DNA of 64,000 nt, taken from Linnemannia hyalina (Eukaryota; Mortierellomycota; Mortierellomycetes; Mortierellales; Mortierellaceae). Of the stretch, positions 57,218-64,000 are shown one piece after another (the first letter of the stretch is position 1; the number at the start of each line of letters is the position of its first letter). Location of the stretch: the NCBI GenBank assembly GCA_019671135.1, contig JAHRHY010000028.1:225323-289322 (forward strand). The letters are read 5' to 3'. A program made the position numbers and the translations under genes. The notes below the pieces were generated by a model. The model was not told the origin of the DNA, searched no databases, and saw only the letters and a list, made by a program, of their open reading frames with translations.

Positions 57218-57345
57218 GTAGTGGTAGTGAACAAAGCATCTACAACGCTTACGCCGAATTCGGCAGAAGGAGGAGAGAAAGAGCCGACATCGAAGGATCA
57301 AAAAGCAACGTCGCTATGAACGCTTGGCTGCCACAAGCCAGTTAA
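57218..57345 (-). repeat. 28S rRNA-derived repeat fragment, copy 3
   Basis: The minus strand begins at TTAACTGGCTTGTGGCAGCC and follows 28S rRNA exactly for ~60 nt through GATGTCGGCTC. It then drifts (CTGCCGAATTCGGCGTAAGCG, then GATGCTTTGTTCACTACC) while still resembling the next 28S block. It shares the TTTGTTCACTACC ending with copy 1. On its other side it touches the foldback element. Confidence 0.65.
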
Positions 57346-57466
57346 TGGAACGAATGTTCCTATTATAAATAACTTTCCTGGGAAAAAATGAAATACTATA
57401 TATGTCAGTTTTCTTTGAACATTTGCCAAAAAAGGTCAATTGCCTTTTGCATGGATTGAACAATTC
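57346..57466. other. Short unique flank of the DNA transposon
   Basis: AT-rich sequence between the 28S-derived repeat and the left target duplication of the 5.4 kb element. Nothing recognised. Confidence 0.4.
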
Positions 57467-57475
57467 CCTAAAAGT
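57467..57475 (+). repeat. Left 9-bp target-site duplication
   Basis: CCTAAAAGT directly precedes the left terminal inverted repeat and recurs exactly at 62914-62922 after the right one. Confidence 0.85.
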
Positions 57476-57784
57476 TAGGCTCGACTCCATCCGTCGAGAA
57501 GCGCCTGCATCTCTTATTCCCAATTTTGGTCATAAGGCATTTGCTTCTCTGACGGCTGGCGTCAAAGTCGGGGGTGGACATAGGACCTCGCAAAATAGAC
57601 TGTTGGACTGCTTTTGGCAATAAAACACCCTTAAAACTGCTGTAAAAAAAGAAAAAGAATGAAAATAGCCTACAGCGCAGACCCTACCCTCCAAAAAGGG
57701 AAACAAGAAGAGAAGGAGTCGAGACAGGCATACATAAAACACACCTCTCCTCCGCTCGCGCCGTTCGCCACCATTGCCACCAAT
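57476..57784 (+). repeat. Left terminal inverted repeat
   Basis: It starts TAGGCTCGACTCC. Immediately inside is a small hairpin, CTCGAC (57480-57485) pairing with GTCGAG (57493-57498). The GTCGAG motif recurs near 57718. It matches 62606-62913 in reverse complement with ~99% identity. Confidence 0.92.
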
Positions 57785-57899
57785 TTTTTGTTACAAAGCA
57801 CTTGATCATCAAGAAGTATGTATGTTTCTAGTAAAGGCTTTCTAATGATGCCTTTTTTCTCGCCTTGTACTAACTACCGAATCAATCAATTAAATAGCC

Positions 57900-60511
57900 A
57901 TGAATCGACAAGCTGATCCCGCTGATCCCCCTGGATTGTTTGCTGTTCTCGAGATACTCAAGTGCTACGACTTTTCCATTTGGTCATTTCTGAGAAACCT
58001 TTTCAACTCAGTCAACCCAGCCATCACCAAACAGACTGCATTGTTCTACCACTACAACGGTCACGTTAAGCTGTTGGAGTTATGGTCCGACAAGCTGAGA
58101 AAGCAGCCTACTAGAGAGAAGCTTGTTTCTTCAGCATTGGAGGTCGTTCTACGCGAGATAGACAAAGAGTTCAACAGGCTTGGTCGGGTTCCCTCTCTAA
58201 AGCATCAGTCCACGACGTTCACTCGACAACATATCGAACATTTCTCGATGCGCGCCATTGATGCAGAGTTTCGGCTGTACAGTCCATTACTTGCTCATCT
58301 ACTGGATTCCTTGATATACCGTCCACCACGAAAACGTCCCAAACCCTCCAACAGCAATGGCGACAACGACGGTAATGTCGATAACAGCGACAGCAGCGAT
58401 AGCGATAACGACAACAGTATCAGCGACAACGATAGTGAAGGCGATATCCACAACAATACCGATCTCAACGCCAACGCCCACTTTTCAAGGACTGCCTCGG
58501 TGCTTGTTCCTACGATTGGGAGCATACTCCTGTACAACAAGAATCGAGCCAGCAACTATCTTCAGATGGTCACAGGGGTTCACCTCTTTGGCTGCGGATG
58601 TCAAACACAAATTATGCAGTTTCTCACCAAGACCAAGCTGTCGGTTTCTCCTTCGACAATCAGCAGGACGCTGGAGAATCTCTCGAAGGACGCCATCACT
58701 CTCGCCAAAATTGCAGCCGGGAAAGGACCCATTATCCTTGTATGGGACAATATCAACATGTCGTTTCGTAAAGCTGATCAAAGGACCAACAACAGCGACT
58801 CATTCCAAAGTGGAACAACGGGCACGTTAATACTTGGAGCACCTCTAGGAAAAATCATCAGCCTTCAGGACGCCTACAACATGCTCACCACATCCGACCT
58901 GACACCAAACAATGACGACGTCATATACTTTGACCAAGTAGCACGCTACCACTTGATCGATGCACTGCGACGGCGCCACGACAAGTTTCAACCTTGTTCA
59001 AATCCAGCACCAGTCCTCGATCCTCTTCCAGTAGTCAAAACCGAAACATATCCGTTGCCAGCCATGCACATCGACCAGTCCAGTGTGGAGGGTAACAAGG
59101 CTGTTCTCGACGAACTTTTGAAGGTGCTTGAGCTGACAAACGAGTACTTCCAGGAGGAAGTGACGATCCTGCTCGGCGGAGATCAGCTCACGGTATCCAG
59201 GAATCGGTCGGCAATCAGGCAGCTCCGAAGCGCAACAACTGCGACCAAACGATGGGAATGGGCGCTGCCAATAATACAGCCCTTCCACATCCAAATGACG
59301 CTGGCATCAACCATCTTCAGAACGCACTATGGCTCGCTTGGCATCGGAGGATCGTTGGGGGACGCGATATCGGTACTGAGACGGAAGCGGCTCAGCCAGG
59401 ACAACCCCAACTTCCACGCCTTAGACGAGCTGATACGACATCTCTTTGACGCAGTTGCATTGCGGGCTTGGCACGCCGTACTGAAGATGGACAACATCGA
59501 CTCGGCAGCGGAAGGACTCGACAACAACGCACTCAGCATCCTAGTAACCACGACCGTCGATCGTATTCTTGACCAATTCTTGTCCAGCGACCAGCAACAC
59601 AGCGGCAAAGAAACGAGACCATTGGCGGACATGGCGTCAAAAAATGCGGCACTATTTCTGCGGGACGCCATAGTATTCCTGGAACTTGGGGATGCAATCA
59701 AGGCTGGAGATATTGGTCGGCTGGAGCGAGTTCTCAAGTGGATCACGGTTATGTTCCAGGCAGGGTTGAACAGGAAATACGCCTACGAACTCCTGCATCT
59801 TCAAGTCGGTCTAGTCCATGCGTGGCCCCTACAAGCCAAGAGAGCGATCCTGTCGTCTATGCTGGTGAACACAACTGGAAAAAAGATAGATTCTTAGCGA
59901 CCGACATGTATCAGGAGCACTGCAACCTCGCCATCAAACATATCTACGCTGCCAAGGGGGGAAATTTGGCGTGGGAGACACTGGCAGAGAAGATATCAAC
60001 CGTTATCGAGTTGTTTCCGGTTCTTAGGGCAAAGTTTCGAGCAGTGTTCGGTCTCAAACACAACAACACCAAGCACAGCACGGTCGACTCGTCAAATGAT
60101 ATGAAAGATCTTACGGCGAGGCTTGAGGATCAAAAAGTGTTTAATTGGCGTCCGATACGACAAGTGGGTAGGCCTTCCAGAGGGGTGGTTGATGCGGTGG
60201 ATCTATTGGACAGGGGGATGACCAACTTGCAGTCTAATGGGCGTCTTGATTCCTTTCGCTCTGCATTCATGCGACGAGTGCGACGATCTAAGCATGAGGA
60301 TGAGCGTCAGCCCAACGGCGATGTCGACAAGGGGTCAGATCCAGACGAGGATGTGGAGATGATGGAAGCCTTTGAGGAGTTGGGAGAGGGAGGGGAGGAT
60401 GAGGAGTTGGGATGGGGTTGTGTGTTGGACGAGGAAGACATAAGCAACAATATTTTTTCGACTGAATTAAATACTATTTTATTTTGTGACGTTCTGTGCA
60501 ACCTCCAATAA
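57900..60511 (+). CDS. DUF6589-domain protein, proposed DDE-type transposase made by -1 frameshift
   Basis: The zero frame runs from the ATG at 57900 to TAG at 59895-59897 (665 codons). A -1 shift at 59879-59885 leads into a second frame ending at 60511, giving ~870 residues in all. The body matches fungal DUF6589 proteins: VWDNIN (Asp283), MHIDQSSVEGN, LLGGDQLTVSR (Asp428), PIIQPFHIQM, RRKRLSQDNPNFH. The shifted part supplies the family's conserved end, TDMYQEHCNLAIKH (Glu673) and KGGN. Two Asp after predicted beta strands, a large helical insert and a Glu in a helix fit an RNase H-like DDE transposase. That is my inference, since the family has no assigned function. An acidic Asn/Asp/Ser insert lies at ~residues 145-185. 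Confidence 0.8.
59879..59885 (+). promoter_or_regulatory. Putative -1 ribosomal frameshift site A AAA AAG
   Basis: The heptamer lies in the correct register for simultaneous -1 slippage (zero frame GGA AAA AAG), 9 nt before the zero-frame TAG. The product of the shift keeps the family's spacing across the junction. No obvious downstream pseudoknot was found by eye. A lost A in an original A7 run would look the same. Confidence 0.5.
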
Positions 60512-60528
60512 ACAAAATGTATCCAGTT

Positions 60529-62607
60529 CTACTTGTGTTTGTTTTTCCAAGGAACAAATTTCAATCCGGTCGTATTTGTTTTATCCGTTAATGGTTGCCG
60601 TTGCCTTTTCTGTTGCTGCGGCTGTTGCTCTTTTCGTTTGTTTTGAAGGTTATTGTTGTAGTGATTGTCGTCTATCACTTGAGTGTTTCCGCTGCTTTGA
60701 TTTTGCCGCTGTTGTTTCTGGTTGTGCGGGGGCTGGTTTTCTTTTTGTTTGTTCTGCTGCTGCCGAGAGAGTCGGTGCTGTTGTTGATTTAGTTGGTGAT
60801 TTCGCTCCATTGGGTGGTGCTCTGGTAGTTGTTGCTTTGGTGGTTGCTGCTCAGACTCAGGCGCTGTCAGGTCGATCAACGTGCCATACTTCGGCCTATC
60901 CACCTGCTTCCTCTGGGCATGCGACTGGGTCTTGGGTCTCCGAACGCGTTTAGAATCGATGTTGTTATTCAACTCCACCAGGATCTGCATAACTTGTTCA
61001 ACATACTCAGGAGTCGAAGGTTCCCAACGCACAGCCTTCTGCATCGAGTCCAGATCCTTGACGCGAGCAAACTTGTCGGAAAGCGTCTTGGCGGTTTCGA
61101 GTGGCATGATCCAGTTGTGTGTTGCAAAGCGGTTGCTGGGTGGTCGATCGCGGTTGAATGTCTCTGTCCTCCATGTCAATATCAACTGCAGAGCAAGCGC
61201 CTTCTCTTCCTCTGACCTTGATGAACCCCTTGTCCTGGCATTAATGATGGTATCACGTTCTTGCTCCTCCACCGGCCTGTACAGGTCCAACTCATGGTGA
61301 GTGTCGCAACACACACCCTCCACGTCGAGATCCATGTTGTCAAAGACTCGGTTAAGGACACGTCGTCGACATTGGTCGGTCCTGATGTACTCTGCCAAGT
61401 CCGGGTCAATTTTGTTGTAATTAATACCCTTCGGCACCAACAAAAGTCCAAGTCCTCTCGCCTTTGTGTCACGCGCAGCTCGTCCTTGTCGTTGAACTAG
61501 AGTTGAAAGGTCAGGAGGCAGTCCATACTGGACCACGCGCTCAACGTTGTCGATGTTGCAGCCCATTCCTGCTGCCTCAGTGGCCATGATGAGTTTGAGT
61601 CGGTCTTGTACTATGCCGTCCATGATTCCGGCCTTGTCGTCGGTATCGTGTAACGAGTGGTAAACTCCAATTAAGTGCTCGTCTTCTTCTTTTCCTGCAA
61701 GCCGAAGGTATTCCGCTGCACTCTCTGTGTCGCTCCTTGACTGAAAATATACGATTGTTTTTTTGTAGTCCCGTAGAAGAAAGTCGAGATCTCGAAAGCT
61801 GTTAGCCGGATGACGAAGAGTGTCAACAGCCAGCTGAACGTTGGGTCGGTCGTTCCCCAAGTTGATAAGGTGAAGGTCTGGGCCATAGAAGAGGGTCGTC
61901 TTGAGGGTTGCCAGATACTGAGGAGGTAGAGTTGCCGACAATGAAATGAAGCCGACGCCACAGCGAACCTTGCCTCGAAGTTCTCCTAGACGCGAATAGT
62001 CCTTCCTGAAGGATCCACCCCAAGTGTGAACACAATGAGCCTCGTCCACAACAACGGACATTAGGCGGTCTCTCCAGCGCTGTTTCTGCCATAGGTTGTC
62101 GATCCGTGAGCTGCTGAATATCACCTCGGGTGTCATGAATATGGCTCTATAGGTTCCATTGACGATGTCCGCTATCTCCCGCTTGGTCGGAATGGTTTCC
62201 TTCTTTAGGACAATGCCTGGAACGCCCACCTTCTCCAGCCTCTTCTTCTGCTCGTCCGCAAGAACCTTCAGAGGAGAAATGATTACAACGGATCGATCCT
62301 TCCAGTGAAGCAGAGGAAGGAAGAAGGTGAGGGACTTCCCCCATCCACAGCAGGCGATCAGAACGCAGTCCTGTCCACTGCCAACCAACTCAGCAACTTC
62401 CAATTGTTCCTTCCAAGGCCTGTGTTGATAATGCCTCAAACAGATCTCTTCCATTTGCTCCCTGTCCGTGAGAGTCGGTGCATGGGGTGTTGAATCGGAG
62501 TGATTGTCAATTGCTCGTTGCGAAATGGGCTGGTTGTCAAGGACTGGTAAGGCCAAATTGACGGCTGGCTGGCTGGCAAGCGTAGGTGAGGGCTGCATAT
62601 CAGACAT
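60529..62607 (-). CDS. RecQ-like SF2 DNA helicase of the 5.4-kb transposon
   Basis: 692 residues from the ATG at 62605-62607, whose first bases lie on the TIR boundary. An upstream TTG at 62616 is not a credible start. Helicase motifs: GSGQDCVLIACCGWGKS (Walker A, GxGKS), SVVIISPLKVLADEQ (Ia), VVDEAHCVHTWGGSFRKDY (DEAH plus the RecQ-type aromatic region), FISLSATLPP (III), KTIVYFQSRSDTESAA (IV), LIMATEAAGMGCNIDNVERVVQYG (V) and QRQGRAARD (VI). A Cys/His region follows (CRRRVL, then CCDTHHELD), possibly a reduced zinc domain. The C-terminus is Gln-rich and low-complexity. It would unwind DNA 3' to 5'. In this element it may assist strand transfer, gap repair or replication of the transposon. 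Confidence 0.9.
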   Translation of the reverse strand: MSDMQPSPTLASQPAVNLALPVLDNQPISQRAIDNHSDSTPHAPTLTDREQMEEICLRHYQHRPWKEQLEVAELVGSGQDCVLIACCGWGKSLTFFLPLLHWKDRSVVIISPLKVLADEQKKRLEKVGVPGIVLKKETIPTKREIADIVNGTYRAIFMTPEVIFSSSRIDNLWQKQRWRDRLMSVVVDEAHCVHTWGGSFRKDYSRLGELRGKVRCGVGFISLSATLPPQYLATLKTTLFYGPDLHLINLGNDRPNVQLAVDTLRHPANSFRDLDFLLRDYKKTIVYFQSRSDTESAAEYLRLAGKEEDEHLIGVYHSLHDTDDKAGIMDGIVQDRLKLIMATEAAGMGCNIDNVERVVQYGLPPDLSTLVQRQGRAARDTKARGLGLLLVPKGINYNKIDPDLAEYIRTDQCRRRVLNRVFDNMDLDVEGVCCDTHHELDLYRPVEEQERDTIINARTRGSSRSEEEKALALQLILTWRTETFNRDRPPSNRFATHNWIMPLETAKTLSDKFARVKDLDSMQKAVRWEPSTPEYVEQVMQILVELNNNIDSKRVRRPKTQSHAQRKQVDRPKYGTLIDLTAPESEQQPPKQQLPEHHPMERNHQLNQQQHRLSRQQQNKQKENQPPHNQKQQRQNQSSGNTQVIDDNHYNNNLQNKRKEQQPQQQKRQRQPLTDKTNTTGLKFVPWKNKHK

Positions 62608-62913
62608 TGGTGGCAATGGTGGCGAACAGCGCGAGCGGAGGAGAGGTGTGTTTTATGTATGCCTGTCTCGACTCCTTCTCTTCTTGTTTCCCTTTTTGGA
62701 GGGTAGGGTCTGCGCTGTAGGCTATTTTCATTCTTTTCTTTTTTTACAGCAATTTTAAGGGTGTTTTATTGCCAAAAGCAGTCCAACAGTCTATTTTGCG
62801 AGGTCCTATGTCCACCCCCGACTTTGACGCCAGCCGTCAGAGAAGCAAATGCCTTATGACCAAAATTGGGAATAAGAAATGCAGGCGCTTCTCGACGGAT
62901 GGAGTCGAGCCTA
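62606..62913 (-). repeat. Right terminal inverted repeat
   Basis: Reverse complement of 57476-57784, one A shorter in the A-run near 62735. It ends GGAGTCGAGCCTA next to the right target duplication. It contains the leader of the helicase gene. Confidence 0.92.
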
Positions 62914-62922
62914 CCTAAAAGT
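62914..62922 (+). repeat. Right 9-bp target-site duplication
   Basis: CCTAAAAGT, identical to 57467-57475. Confidence 0.85.
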
Positions 62923-63020
62923 CAATTGTCCATTACAGAGCACCTTCCATATTTGGTCAATCCAATGCTACCTGCATGGCCCATGGTAGTGGTGACGTCA
63001 TATGCAATATGGTTTCAGAT

Positions 63021-63324
63021 GGTGCCCCTGATGATGCTGATCATGACGAGGTACTTCATTTGTTTCTCCGGGGCCTGTAAGGCCCTCTAGAAGCATATTT
63101 AATCAACTACCCCTTAATACTCTTACATTTTCACATAAGGCTTTGAGCAACATGGAAATTCTATGCACCATGGCTCAAAAGGTGCCCCTGATGATGCTGA
63201 TCATGGCGAGGTACTTCATCTGCTTCTCCGGGGCCTGTGAGGAGCTCTAGAAGCATATCTATTCGACTACCCCTTAATACTCTTACATTTTCACATAAGG
63301 CTATGAGCAACATGGAGATTCTAT
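63021..63324. repeat. 160-bp tandem duplication
   Basis: Unit 1 is 63021-63180 and unit 2 starts at 63181 with the same GGTGCCCCTGATGATGCTGA. The match continues through CTTCTCCGGGGCCTGT and TACTCTTACATTTTCACATA to ~63324 with about ten substitutions. No coding content is recognised. Confidence 0.85.
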
Positions 63325-63404
63325 TTTGTAACTCTCGCACTCTCTGCACATGCACATGTACACACATATACATATGCACATATACACTCTCTCTCTCCCT
63401 TCCG

Positions 63405-63885
63405 CGCTTTGGAGGCCTTTCAAGTTCAAATTGTTATATATGGTATATGTTACATCTCTGCAGATCTTGACAATATCTACAGCGACCATTAGAGAAGAGT
63501 GCATGTATAATATCAAGCATGTAAAACAACCACTGTAACATTTCTTGCGTGACTATCCTACTAAACACCAACCTACTTTCCAAACAACAACGTCTTCTTA
63601 TTTTTCGCACACCAATCTCTTGAATGTGTCCATCTACTGTTAAACTGTACCCTCACCGCGAGATTACAGGGAGTACTTCTTGTATGTGATCATCTAAAGC
63701 ACTTGTACTCTCAGCTGTATCTTTGTCGTGGAATACAGAGAAGAGATTATATTTTAAAAAAACATGTGCTGTCTGTGGCTATTTTATTTCATATTCTATT
63801 GCCGACTGTGAAGAGATACATCAGCTATGGAAGTCAACACTGTATTCCTTGGGCTTTGGATATTTTGTATATGCCTTTTATATCC
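63405..63885 (+). repeat. Dispersed repeat, copy B
   Basis: It pairs with the inverse of 30893-31341. A frame near 63723-63920 reads CAVCGYF, then DCEEIHQLWKSTLYSLGFGYF, resembling the degenerate zinc-finger end of a LINE ORF2 (CxxC...C...LW). The full repeat may continue beyond the window. Confidence 0.7.
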
Positions 63886-64000
63886 TTTGTGTCAAGAAAG
63901 CAGACCAAGCAATAGAATGAAGTAGATAAAGAGAACCTTGATCAAGGACTAAGAAATGAGTATAAGGAATAGGTTAAAGAGTATGTTGTATTGGCGATAC
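63886..64000. other. Window end, no feature seen
   Basis: AT-rich sequence, possibly more of the dispersed repeat. Confidence 0.4.

Larger units (their letters stand above)
57476..62913. mobile_element. 5.4-kb DNA transposon with ~309-bp TIRs, encoding a DUF6589 protein and a RecQ-like helicase
   Basis: 5,438 bp bounded by an exact 9-bp direct repeat and near-identical TIRs (309 and 308 bp, three substitutions and one A-run indel). Two convergent genes fill it: a DUF6589-type protein on the plus strand and an SF2/RecQ helicase on the minus strand, their stops 17 bp apart. Both coding regions begin close to the inner ends of the TIRs, so each TIR probably supplies a promoter. A 9-bp duplication is typical of Mutator-like elements, but the encoded protein does not show the MULE signature. 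The high TIR identity implies a recent insertion. I know no named superfamily with this pair of genes. Confidence 0.85.

Noticed and set aside
59738..59884. Independent gene for the second frame of the transposase
   Set aside because: Its first ~49 codons overlap the zero frame and have no family similarity. Similarity begins only after the slippery site, so it is a continuation.
59863..59897. A short intron explaining the transposase frame break
   Set aside because: The only GT...AG span there is 33 nt, a multiple of three, and cannot change frame; it would also delete conserved residues.
1..64000. tRNA genes and CRISPR arrays
   Set aside because: No B-box plus acceptor-stem pattern was found by eye on either strand, and none of the repeats has the regular repeat-spacer layout of a CRISPR array.

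Overview
This is a nuclear contig from a filamentous fungus, most likely an early-diverging lineage (Mucoromycota, Mortierella-like). The evidence is short GT-AG introns with CTAAC/CTAAT branch sites, pyrimidine-rich promoters, many poly-Gln/poly-Asn/poly-Thr tracts, F-box-LRR proteins of the RNI type, a glyoxal oxidase, a DUF6589 protein and an L1-like LINE. The exact taxon is inferred from style and was not tested by a search.

Region 1 (1-25.3 kb) is ordinary gene-dense euchromatin. It holds the 3' end of a Cof-type HAD phosphatase, a HAPSTR1/C16orf72-like protein (-), uridine phosphorylase (+), a Swi5-domain recombination protein with a very long Arg/Ser-rich N-terminus (+), an eight-exon FAD monooxygenase containing an 11-nt microexon (-), ribosomal protein S13/uS15 (+), mitochondrial enoyl thioester reductase (-), glyoxal oxidase (-) and a membrane-anchored coiled-coil protein (+). 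I rebuilt the splice structures by hand. Several of these genes cannot be recovered from single open frames.

Region 2 (25.3-36 kb) is repeat-rich. It contains a poly(A)-tailed insertion, 28S rRNA-derived fragments, an F-box-LRR gene with 23 near-identical 84-bp repeats, one copy of a dispersed ~0.45 kb repeat, and decayed exon remnants.

Region 3 (36-51.3 kb) has a small secreted Cys-containing protein (-), an HMG-box transcription factor (+), aminoacylase-1 (+), an acidic hypothetical protein (+) and a 13-cysteine small protein (-), separated by long intergenic stretches with homopolymer runs.

Region 4 (51.4-64 kb) is a transposon nest. In order it contains an apparently intact LINE (ORF1 and ORF2 overlapping as TAATG), a 289-bp foldback element with perfect 124-bp arms next to the LINE poly(A) tail, another 28S-derived repeat, and a 5,438-bp DNA element. 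That element is bounded by a 9-bp target duplication and has ~309-bp terminal inverted repeats. It encodes two convergent genes: a DUF6589 protein that I propose is a DDE-type transposase, completed only by a -1 frameshift at A AAA AAG, and a RecQ-like helicase. I regard this element as the best candidate for an undescribed system in the window.
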